A stretch of 64,000 nucleotides of DNA. Source: JABDQW01 sp942492025 (GTDB lineage: Bacteria; Pseudomonadota; Gammaproteobacteria; SZUA-229). The DNA is taken from NCBI GenBank assembly GCA_942492025.1, contig CALODJ010000001.1:62001-126000 (forward strand), read 5' to 3'. Position numbers and translations under genes: made by a program. Shown here one piece after another: positions 10,101-17,148 of this stretch (the first letter of the stretch is position 1; each line of letters begins with the position of its first letter). Below the pieces are notes generated by a model, which saw nothing but the letters and a program-made list of their open reading frames with translations, ran no database searches and had not been told where the DNA came from.

Positions 10101-10789
10101 ACGAGCAGCGCCTGTTCAACGAAAAGGAAACGCTCGGTTTATATCTCACCGGCCACCCGATCGACAAATACGAAGCCGAACTGCGCCAGTTCACCGACTG
10201 CTCGCTGGCCGACGTCGCCGGCATCGCGCCGATGGACACCGGCGGCAACGGCTACCGCCAGCGCGGCAAGCAGTGCCGCCTGGCTGGCTTAATGATCAGC
10301 CTGCGCGTGCGCAAGACCGCGCGCGGCGGCAAAATGGTCACCGCGGTGCTGGACGACCGCACCGCGCGCATCGAAATGACCATCTTCGACGACGTCAACG
10401 AACAGTACGGCCACCTGCTGCAAAAAGATAAACTGCTGATCGTCGAGGGCACGGTGTCGTGGGACGACTTCAACGGTTCGTGGAACATGCGCGCAAAGAC
10501 CGTGTATGACATCACTCAGGCGAGGGAGCATTTTTCGCGCTGCCTTGAGATCAATGTGGACAAGACGCGTATCAATGGCAACTGGACCGGGGCGGGTATG
10601 GTGAAAGAGCTGACCAATGTGTTGCAAACTTACAGAGAGGGGAGTTGTCCGGTTTGTGTTTCATATAACAGCGGCACCGAGCAGTCGCGAATGATGCTGG
10701 GGGATGAGTGGCGTATACAGCCGACAGATGAGTTGTTGCATCGGTTGGAGGGATTGTTGAGTGATGGGCTGGTTAGGATGGTTTATTGA
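7196..10789 (+). CDS. dnaE: DNA polymerase III alpha subunit
   Basis: Catalytic subunit of the replicative polymerase, 1197 residues. Order of parts: PHP domain beginning at FVHLRVHTEYSLVDG (about residue 27), palm domain with GPGRGSGAGSLVAYAL, the catalytic aspartates in PDFDVDF (about 422-428) and LVKFDFLGL (about 577), fingers, helix-hairpin-helix region (GLGAIKGVG), an OB domain (AGLMISLRVRKTARGGKM) and the tau-binding tail. The start is TTG at 7196 behind an AGAGG site, giving a roughly 25-residue polar extension before the PHP domain. It stands alone; accA, often next in relatives, does not follow. Confidence 0.97.
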   Translation: MTASSKSNHPETEQTESESPGSETPKFVHLRVHTEYSLVDGTVRVKPLMAQLAEQKMPAVALTDQGNLFAMVKFYKAALGAGIKPVIGVDAWVNDADSQAQPYRMLLLCQNNDGYQNLSELVSKSYLKGQHRGIPVIQTDWIHEHSDGLIALSGGREGDIGRALVAGNPKEAEQRLQQWLATFGDRYYIELQRTGRENEEHYIHQAVNLALKTDTPVVATNDVRFLKASDFDAHEVRVCIHEGRTLDDPRRTKNYSEQQYLRSSEEMQALFEDVPEALENTVEVAKRCNLEVRLGESFLPQFPIPEGETTDSYFTRVSKEGLEKRLDVLLDRGAEDYAERRRAYEERLQVEMDVIINMGFPGYFLIVADFIQWSKDNGIPVGPGRGSGAGSLVAYALKITDLDPLEFDLLFERFLNPERVSLPDFDVDFCMDRRDEVIDYVARTYGRDSVSQIITYGTMAAKAVVRDVGRVMGQPYGFVDRIAKMIPFEIGMTLTKALEESDDLKKAYDEEEDVHGIIDMALSLEGLARNAGKHAGGVVISPTVLTDFTPLYCEEGGNSVVTQFDKDDVESVGLVKFDFLGLRTLTIIDWAVKHINRRREKEGASEEEKALLDIAAVPLDDPDAFKLLQAANTTAVFQLESRGMKDLITRLQPDTFEDIVALVALFRPGPLQSGMVDDFINRKHGRMAVDYPHPDLEPILKPTYGVILYQEQVMQIAQVLAGYSLGGADMLRRAMGKKKPEVMAEQREIFMKGATERGVDADNATYIFDLMEKFAGYGFNKSHSAAYALLSYHTAWLKHHYPAEFMAAVLSSDMDNTDKVVGLIEDCHKQNLEVRPPDINESVYQFSVHDPKTVIYGLGAIKGVGGAALDGIIEEREANGPFKDLYDFCKRNDTRKVNRRVMEALIKAGALDALGSNRASLMASLNNAMQLAEQHHADEKAGQNDLFGGGGAPEQQTTVHVVEVDDWEDEQRLFNEKETLGLYLTGHPIDKYEAELRQFTDCSLADVAGIAPMDTGGNGYRQRGKQCRLAGLMISLRVRKTARGGKMVTAVLDDRTARIEMTIFDDVNEQYGHLLQKDKLLIVEGTVSWDDFNGSWNMRAKTVYDITQAREHFSRCLEINVDKTRINGNWTGAGMVKELTNVLQTYREGSCPVCVSYNSGTEQSRMMLGDEWRIQPTDELLHRLEGLLSDGLVRMVY

Positions 10790-11004
10790 TGGGCCTTTAT
10801 TTAGTCCGTTGTTCATCTGGCTTTTTTGTTTCGGTTCCCTAATAGGAAGTCAAGTGATTGACTTTAAGATCAACAAGATTTTTATGTCCTTTTATTAAAG
10901 TGATTTTTAGGGGTTCTAATTTAATTATAAAGGAGCTATCCATGTCAGCATGCCATCTTGATATATATGTGGAGAATAACAGTTAACAAATGAGGTAATA
11001 AATT

Positions 11005-11286
11005 ATGGAACCAGAAATTCTCTCAGGAACTGTAGGAATCGTAATAATATTCTTATTGATTTTTTTATTTATACTTTGGTTTCTATTGCCATTTGCAGTT
11101 TTTGGTATTAAAGGACGCCTTGATAAACTAATAGATCAAAACGAGCAGATTGTTACTTTGCTTCAAAACAGCGCTAATACGTTTGACACAAACCCCATTG
11201 AAAATGCCAAAGAAAAAATCGAGCCGACAATTCAGCTCACCCCGCAAGTTTATAGCACCGCAACCGGTGAAATGAAGCCAGAGTAA
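11005..11286 (+). CDS. Small inner-membrane protein with coiled-coil tail
   Basis: A 93-residue protein with one strong N-terminal membrane segment (residues 7-33, rich in Ile, Leu and Phe), then a GIKGRLDKLIDQNEQIVTLLQN helix that looks like a short coiled coil, and a polar C-terminus. The ATG follows TGAGGTAATAAATT, a usable ribosome site. The arrangement resembles small YebO-like proteins but no function can be assigned. It is AT-richer than dnaE upstream and stands alone before katG. Confidence 0.6.
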   Translation: MEPEILSGTVGIVIIFLLIFLFILWFLLPFAVFGIKGRLDKLIDQNEQIVTLLQNSANTFDTNPIENAKEKIEPTIQLTPQVYSTATGEMKPE

Positions 11287-11547
11287 TAAACATAACTAAA
11301 ACATAGGGGTCAAGTATCATATCCACTCTTTATCTTTGCCGTTTTCCTAGCTAGCGTTTTCTTGCATATGCGTGAGCGGCATGAGCGGGGTCGGGTTGTA
11401 ATAGTTGATAAACTAAGTTAATCACGCTCATAGCCAAATACTACTTGAGGCTGTAAATCACCCATATTATTGTTGTGCCTACAACCAGTAAAACAATAGG
11501 CAGATACCAATTAGTTCCACAAGCAACACAAAGAGAGGTACAAAGTA

Positions 11548-13743
11548 ATGTTAAAAAGAACGATACCATTCGCCGCCGCCATCGCAATCGCGATTGCACC
11601 GGCAGCACAGTCGGAGAACATGTTCAGCGGCAAGGCCAAGCCGAACAGTTTCTGGTGGCCAGATCAGGTGGATCTCGGCCCGCTACGTGACCACGATGAC
11701 AAATCCAATCCGTACGGTGATGACTTCGACTACGCCAAGGCTTTCAATAGCGTCGACCTGAAGGCCCTGAAAGCAGACGTCGAGAAAGTACTGACCACGT
11801 CACATGACTGGTGGCCGGCAGACTGGGGTCACTATGGCGGCCTCATGATCAGAATGGCCTGGCACAGCGCTGGCACCTACCGGATACATGACGGACGCGG
11901 CGGTGCCGATGGCGGTCAGCAACGATTCGAGCCACTCAACAGCTGGCCTGATAACGCCAACCTCGACAAGGCACGCCGGATACTGTGGCCGGTCAAGCAA
12001 AAATACGGACGCAATGTCTCCTGGGCAGATCTGATGATTCTGGCCGGAAACGTCGCACTGGAATCAATGGGTTTCGAAACTGCTGGCTTCGCCGGTGGGC
12101 GCGTGGATGACTGGGAGTCTGACCTTGTTTATTGGGGCCCTGAGACCGAAATGCTTGCAAACAACAAACGCTACAAGAAGGAAGGTGGACTCGAAAAGCC
12201 GCTGGCTGCCGTTCAAATGGGGCTGATTTACGTAAACCCGGAAGGCCCTAACGGCAACAACGACCCGGCTTCCGCCGCTGCGGACATCCGAGAATCCTTT
12301 GGCCGCATGGCGATGAATGATGAAGAGATCGTTGCGCTAATCGCCGGTGGACATACGCTTGGAAAGGTCCACGGAGCGGTGAAAGCTGACTGCGTCGGAC
12401 CGGAACCCGCCGCTGCCGCTATTGAAGATCAAGGGCTTGGCTGGAAGAACAAGTGTGGCAAAGGCAATGCTGAAGATACCATGACGAGTGGACTCGAAGG
12501 CGCCTGGACCCAGACGCCGACCACCTGGTCAACCCTGTACCTCGACAACCTTTTCCGCTTCGAGTGGGAGCAGAAGAAGTCACCCGGCGGCGGTGTCGTA
12601 TGGGTTCCGACCGACAAGAGTGCTCATAGCACGGTACCCGATGCGCACATCGAGGGCAAACGCAATCCGCCTATCATGCTGACGACGGACCTGACGCTGA
12701 AGGAAGACCCCAAGTTCCGCAAGATCGCCGAACGGTTCCGGAAGGATCCGAAGGAGTTCGACAAGGCTTTCGCCAAGGCCTGGTTCAAACTGACACATCG
12801 TGACCTGGGTCCGCGTGCCCGCTACCTCGGCAGTGAGGTTCCGGAGGAAGTATTCATCTGGCAGGACCCGGTCCCGGCAGCCGATTACAAGATAACTGAC
12901 AGCGAAGCCGACGATCTGAAAGCGAAGATACTGAAATCCGATCTGACCGTGCCTGAACTGGTCAGAGTTGCCTGGGCATCAGCTTCTACCTATCGCGGCT
13001 CTGACATGCGTGGTGGTGCCAATGGTGCGCGCGTACGCCTTGCTCCGCAGAAAGACTGGGAAGCTAACGACCCGAAAGAACTGGCCAAGGTTCTGAAAAC
13101 GCTGGAGAAGATCAAAAAGGACTCCGGCAGCAAGATCTCCACGGCTGACCTGATCGTACTCGGCGGTGCTGCCGCTATCGAGAAAGCCGCCAAGGATGCC
13201 GGTCGAAAGGTCTCGGTTCCGTTCAAACCGGGTCGTGGTGATGCAACACAAGAGATGACCGACGTACAGTCGTTCGCGGTACTGGAACCGAAGGCTGATG
13301 CCTTCCGTAACTACTATAACGACGGTGCTTACGGCTCTCCGGCTGACATGCTGGTCGAGAAGGCTGACCTGTTGACCCTGACAGTACCGGAGATGACTGT
13401 GCTGGTCGGTGGCATGCGTGCAATGGGCGCGAATGCCGGTGGTTCGAAGCATGGTGTATTCACCGACAAACCTGGGCAGCTGAGCAACGACTTCTTCGTC
13501 AACCTGCTCGACATGTCCACCAAGTGGGCCCCATCCAAGTCTGAAGGTGTGTATGAAGGACTTGATCGCAACAGCGGTAAGTTGAAATGGACAGCGACAC
13601 CTGTCGACCTGGTGTTCGGTTCAAACTCGGAGCTCAGGGCAATTGCAGAAGTCTATGCTTCTGAGGACGGTAAGAAGAAGTTCATCGACGACTTCGTCAA
13701 TGCCTGGACCAAGGTGATGAACAACGACCGCTTCGACATCTGA
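11548..13743 (+). CDS. katG: Exported catalase-peroxidase KatG
   Basis: Bifunctional haem catalase-peroxidase of 731 residues, removing hydrogen peroxide. The N-terminal residues MLKRTIPFAAAIAIAIAPAAQSEN form a typical Sec signal, so the enzyme is predicted to be periplasmic, unlike most KatG. Catalytic residues are intact: distal Arg102, Trp105 and His106 (MAWHSAGTY), the Tyr228 and Met254 partners of the Met-Tyr-Trp adduct (IYVNPEGP; RMAMND), and proximal His269 (GGHT). The C-terminal duplicated domain is present (MRGGANGARVRLAPQKDWE). The start follows AGAGAGGTACAAAGTA. It is monocistronic, with a strong hairpin at 13801 downstream. Confidence 0.96.
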   Translation: MLKRTIPFAAAIAIAIAPAAQSENMFSGKAKPNSFWWPDQVDLGPLRDHDDKSNPYGDDFDYAKAFNSVDLKALKADVEKVLTTSHDWWPADWGHYGGLMIRMAWHSAGTYRIHDGRGGADGGQQRFEPLNSWPDNANLDKARRILWPVKQKYGRNVSWADLMILAGNVALESMGFETAGFAGGRVDDWESDLVYWGPETEMLANNKRYKKEGGLEKPLAAVQMGLIYVNPEGPNGNNDPASAAADIRESFGRMAMNDEEIVALIAGGHTLGKVHGAVKADCVGPEPAAAAIEDQGLGWKNKCGKGNAEDTMTSGLEGAWTQTPTTWSTLYLDNLFRFEWEQKKSPGGGVVWVPTDKSAHSTVPDAHIEGKRNPPIMLTTDLTLKEDPKFRKIAERFRKDPKEFDKAFAKAWFKLTHRDLGPRARYLGSEVPEEVFIWQDPVPAADYKITDSEADDLKAKILKSDLTVPELVRVAWASASTYRGSDMRGGANGARVRLAPQKDWEANDPKELAKVLKTLEKIKKDSGSKISTADLIVLGGAAAIEKAAKDAGRKVSVPFKPGRGDATQEMTDVQSFAVLEPKADAFRNYYNDGAYGSPADMLVEKADLLTLTVPEMTVLVGGMRAMGANAGGSKHGVFTDKPGQLSNDFFVNLLDMSTKWAPSKSEGVYEGLDRNSGKLKWTATPVDLVFGSNSELRAIAEVYASEDGKKKFIDDFVNAWTKVMNNDRFDI

Positions 13744-13800
13744 AGATGAGCTGGTGGTGTCCGGGTAATTGCACCTCGCGGACCTGTTGTTCAAGCGACA

Positions 13801-13824
13801 AGCCCCTCCTGACAAGGAGGGGCT
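13801..13824. terminator. Hairpin between convergent katG and collagen-like gene
   Basis: A perfect 10-bp stem (AGCCCCTCCT, loop GACA, AGGAGGGGCT) 58 bases after the katG stop. No T-run follows on either strand, so it could act as a weak bidirectional terminator or mRNA-end stabiliser between the convergent genes. Confidence 0.6.
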
Positions 13825-13862
13825 GCCGATCTACCCATTGACTGTCATCACCAGGTGGGCAT

Positions 13863-14207
13863 CTATTTTGGTTCTGTTCCAGCTGGGCCTTTTGGGCGAG
13901 TAGTGCCTTTGGGTCGTGTTGTGCCTTTGGGCCGCGCTGCACTTTTGGGCCGCGCTGCACTTTTCGGCCCTGCAGGACCTTTCGGGCCAGCCGGACCTTT
14001 CGGTCCCGCGGGGCCTCTCGGGCCAGCCGGACCTTTTGGGCCTACTGGGCCTTGTGGACCGGAGGGGCCCGGTTGTCGGGCGAGTTCATCCAGTCGCGTC
14101 GATAATTCATCGACCCTGGTTGTAAGTGTGGCCAGTATTCTTTTGAGATCATCTTTGTTACTTTTGCCAGCATTTTTTTTGGCTGACTTGTCTTTTTTCT
14201 TCCCCAT
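13863..14207 (-). CDS. Short collagen-like Gly-X-Y protein
   Basis: Predicted 114 residues. The ATG at 14207 is chosen because AAAGAGGAGTCACC lies directly upstream; a longer frame reaching 14465 has no support. A Lys-rich N-terminus is followed by a heptad-like segment (LKRILATLTTRVDELSTRLD) suited to trimerisation, then about 22 Gly-X-Y triplets (GPQGPVGPKGPAGPRGPAG). Near the C-terminus the glycine is replaced by Ser or Arg in a tandem six-residue repeat (RPKSAA twice, RPKGTT twice), which would interrupt a triple helix. No signal peptide or anchor is visible. Bacterial collagen-like proteins occur on surfaces and in phage fibres; its role here is unknown. Confidence 0.7.
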   Translation of the reverse strand: MGKKKDKSAKKNAGKSNKDDLKRILATLTTRVDELSTRLDELARQPGPSGPQGPVGPKGPAGPRGPAGPKGPAGPKGPAGPKSAARPKSAARPKGTTRPKGTTRPKGPAGTEPK

Positions 14208-14499
14208 GGTGACTCCTCTTTGGATGTGCGTTTTAGCGTTTAGAATATCACGACATAACTGTAGATTGTCGTCATGCTTCCTACTACTACATATAGACTG
14301 AGTTACAGTCAAGTTCAGATTAATTTTGAGTATATCGAAATTGGTACTGCTGAAGCGCTGGATCAGCGAGACCGCACCTGTGTGAGCTGTCTTCTTGGTG
14401 TAACCGGCTTTATGTATCAGGTGCGCTGCAATGGCGCGGTAAACGATACCCAGCACATGGCCCATGATGAACCGGACGGCTGGCGGACGAATCCCGCCC

Positions 14500-15204
14500 T
14501 CAAGTCACCCCTTGCCGACCTTCCAGGTAACCTTGATCTCGCGCACCATTGATGATCGCCTTTACCCAGCAATCCTTCGGTAGAAGGGCGAGTGAGTTGG
14601 GATCTTCGGTTGCGTTGATTACCACGTCTGAACACCAAACCTTGGCCTTTAGCTCGCACCCGCAGACGTTGCAGGTGTTTAGGGCAGCATCGAAATGTGT
14701 ATTCATTAGCAGATTCACATGGCTTGCAAGCCTAATCACTATCCGCAAGGCGTTAAGAGCCGGGTCGCCACCACAGCAGGTCTTCTTCCTGCGCTTCACA
14801 TTCATGGGGCACGATGCGCAGATGGATGCTCGAATGTCTGCGACGGCTCGGCTTGTAAATGCGGTTCCGTTCGGGATTCTAGACATAGTCTCAGCGATGG
14901 CCGATGTGCCACGACGCCTAATAGATCGACCGACCACGCGATTTACTGTTCGCTTGAAGAGTATTCTTGATGGAGCCTTGTATGTCCCACGGTCGTCCAC
15001 GCACGGGACGATCTTGTTGCCACAGAAGTATTCCGTGATGACAATCTCGATCTCCTGAGTAGCGATCAGGCCGTTCGATAGGCGGTGGCGTCGGACGTTG
15101 TAGACGAGATCATTGAAGTCTTCCCCGGCGATCTCGACATTAGTATCCGGGTCTGTGTATCGCCACCCACCAGGTGGCGGCATGTTCGGCTGGGCCATTT
15201 TCAA
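14500..15204 (-). CDS. Cys-rich putative metal-binding protein, phage-like
   Basis: About 234 residues. Starts PPPGGWRYTDPDTNVEI, then a helical segment (FNDLVYNVRRHRLSNGL). The C-terminal half carries two cysteine clusters, CASCPMN...CCGG and CNVCGCELKAKVWC, spaced like a zinc ribbon, then KDCWVKAI. Proteins with this GGWRY start and CxxC/CGC pattern are familiar to me from phage and prophage-like regions, but no function is established. The start is TTG at 15204 (GAGGA eight bases upstream) or ATG at 15198. It lies upstream of the collagen-like gene on the same strand, across a 292-base gap. Confidence 0.55.
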   Translation of the reverse strand: MKMAQPNMPPPGGWRYTDPDTNVEIAGEDFNDLVYNVRRHRLSNGLIATQEIEIVITEYFCGNKIVPCVDDRGTYKAPSRILFKRTVNRVVGRSIRRRGTSAIAETMSRIPNGTAFTSRAVADIRASICASCPMNVKRRKKTCCGGDPALNALRIVIRLASHVNLLMNTHFDAALNTCNVCGCELKAKVWCSDVVINATEDPNSLALLPKDCWVKAIINGARDQGYLEGRQGVT

Positions 15205-15607
15205 CGTCTTATCCTCATTTCGACCTTGACGTGAATCTCTGTATTTTTACTTGTTCTACGGTCCGTTGTCTACGTCTTTTGTGATCGTTACAGGATCAGA
15301 CCTTACCATATACAACATACCTATATGGGGTGGGGTCTGCCTAACTATCAGAAATTACTTGAAAAAATGTCAAAAGTTATGCACTAATGTTCCTGCTTAG
15401 TACACTGTTTTAGCCTCAAAATGCAATGTTTAAGCAGAAGTGGAATTTTAGTGTATATTAAGAGAGCTATGATTTTTTCAGAAGTTCCTTAGATTCATCA
15501 TTTTTGTATGTAAAGCAATGCCTTAAGAAAGATTTGCGTTCGTTTTTTCAGTTATTTTTCACAATGAATTGCACGAACCTGGCCCCAAAGTGGACGATGA
15601 ATACACA
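15205..15607. other. Gap, no gene seen
   Basis: AT-rich 403-base gap between divergently transcribed genes. It must hold both promoters, but no site is clear enough to call. A short stretch near 15331-15356 (GGGGTCTGCCTAACTATCAG) resembles one at 30853-30885. Confidence 0.4.
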
Positions 15608-16498
15608 ATGAAACGCAACATTCGTTTAATAGTGCTGCTTGCATGCTTTTTTTTCTATTCAGTCAGTGCAGGCATATCAGTATCAGATACAGCGTTTGCG
15701 GCACCGCAGGATACGAAGGAATCGCCACAAAATGACACAGCTAACATCTACGGCAAAGTAACGGATGTTATCGCGACTGATAGTTTCACTTTTGTCGAGG
15801 TTGATACAGGTAAAGGGAAGGTCTGGGCCGCAGCTCCTGTCACTCCTGTAAGCAAGGATGACATGATCGCATTTTCAGCACGGACACCTATGCAAAACTT
15901 TCACAGTAAATCATTGGGGCGTGACTTTGCCGTGATCTATTTTGTAAGCAGCTATATTACAGATAAAGAAATCTTGGCGACTCCTTCACCGCATGATCAA
16001 ACCAAACAGCAACAGATAAGCAAACTCACCACAACAATTGCAGGTACACCCGGAGAGGTCGGGATCGGTGGCTACTTGCGTGAGGTGACACTGGATGGAC
16101 TTAATGGACAAGCGAAAAAATTCTCTGATTTTGAGGGCAAGCCACTGATCATAAATATCTGGGCCAGCTGGTGCGGTCCCTGTCGGGCCGAGATGGGTTC
16201 ACTTGAACAGCTTGCGCAACGCTATAACGGAAAAGAGTTCAACATCATCGGGATTTCGACAGACGACTATCGCACCAAGGCTGAGGCCTTTATCGAACAG
16301 ACAGAAATTAGCTTTGAGAATTTTCTCGACCATAAACTATTACTTGAAAATATGCTGGGTGCGAATACGATTCCACTGACTATTTTAGTCGACGCTGATG
16401 GCCGCGTTTTGCATAAAGTTCGTGGGTCACGCGAGTGGGATAGTCCGGAAATAATCAGCGCGATTGGTGAAGTATTCCACATCAAGTTGATGCACTAA
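15608..16498 (+). CDS. Exported TlpA-family thiol-disulfide protein with N-terminal OB-like domain
   Basis: Predicted 296 residues from ATG 15608. An upstream TTG frame only adds residues before the signal. Sec signal KRNIRLIVLLACFFFYSVSA, then a domain IYGKVTDVIATDSFTFVEV...KVWAAAP of the NrfJ-like OB type found in exported redox proteins, a linker, and a thioredoxin fold (about residues 155-290) with the active site WASWCGPCRAEM and cis-proline region ANTIPLTILVD. It probably reduces or isomerises periplasmic thiols, for example during cytochrome c maturation. It is isolated, so the partner is not evident. Codon use is AT-richer than the core genes. Confidence 0.8.
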   Translation: MKRNIRLIVLLACFFFYSVSAGISVSDTAFAAPQDTKESPQNDTANIYGKVTDVIATDSFTFVEVDTGKGKVWAAAPVTPVSKDDMIAFSARTPMQNFHSKSLGRDFAVIYFVSSYITDKEILATPSPHDQTKQQQISKLTTTIAGTPGEVGIGGYLREVTLDGLNGQAKKFSDFEGKPLIINIWASWCGPCRAEMGSLEQLAQRYNGKEFNIIGISTDDYRTKAEAFIEQTEISFENFLDHKLLLENMLGANTIPLTILVDADGRVLHKVRGSREWDSPEIISAIGEVFHIKLMH

Positions 16499-16630
16499 GA
16501 AGCATGTACGTTTGCGAACAGGCCTTAGCTTTTGCATAAATCGACCTGTGAGTGATCCTGTATCAGTGTTCATGCCGCGGATTTGATATGACAAGATGTA
16601 GTCATTGGATCTGATTAATCTGTCCAAGAT

Positions 16631-16860
16631 ATGCAATGTAAAATCAATCCAAAACGTTCCTTGGCGGTTATCCCGCGAAAACATGAGCAGTCGCCACCCA
16701 AACCGTCATCATATTACGACAACCGCTATGAACGACGTAGTGAAGCGATGGCCGATGCCTATGGAAACGGGCATTACACTTTGGCTGAAGTGGGCAGATG
16801 GTTTGTTGTCAGTTACGCAACGGTGAGCCGGGCGATCAAAGCTATAAGAGTGCAAAAGGT
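16631..16860 (+). pseudogene. C-terminal remnant of REP-associated transposase (RAYT)
   Basis: Encodes INPKRSLAVIPRKHEQ...RRSEAMADAYGNGHYTLAEVGRWFVVSYATVSRAIKA, the helix-turn-helix tail of RAYT/IS200-like REP transposases. The Y1 catalytic domain is absent upstream, so it is a fragment. Two shorter fragments of the same tail lie at 23009-23128 and 51869-52003. After the HTH the frame runs on without recognisable sequence. The rest of the 650-base gap 16499-17148 shows nothing recognisable. Confidence 0.7.
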
Positions 16861-17148
16861 AAGGATTAACCTCGTAACACACTTACTTGATTTCATGACT
16901 CATAAAGGATTGAGTGGAAATATCCATAAAAATCACCACGTGAGGTTCTCATGAGGTGCGACTACAACTCCAGAAGGTATTCGCTTCGGTATTTTGTCAC
17001 ATTAATAGTAACCGGGTAGATGATACCATCTGAACGCGTTGACTCGATGTCTTGTGGTATCAGGGGGATATTTAAGTACTATCCACCGATTTTACTCGAC
17101 CTCGAGCATCGTATATTCCACATCCTACATGAAGAAATGGAGACACTC

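Noticed and set aside
11401..11440. Possible OxyR site upstream of katG
   Set aside because: ATAG-n7-ACTA-n7 fits only part of the ATAG/CTAT consensus; too weak to call.
12979..13452. 157-codon minus-strand frame inside katG
   Set aside because: Antisense to conserved KatG C-terminal domain codons; no ribosome site or protein-like pattern.
13916..14060. Short tandem repeats that might suggest a CRISPR array
   Set aside because: They are collagen Gly-X-Y codons on the minus strand with no spacers of uniform length.
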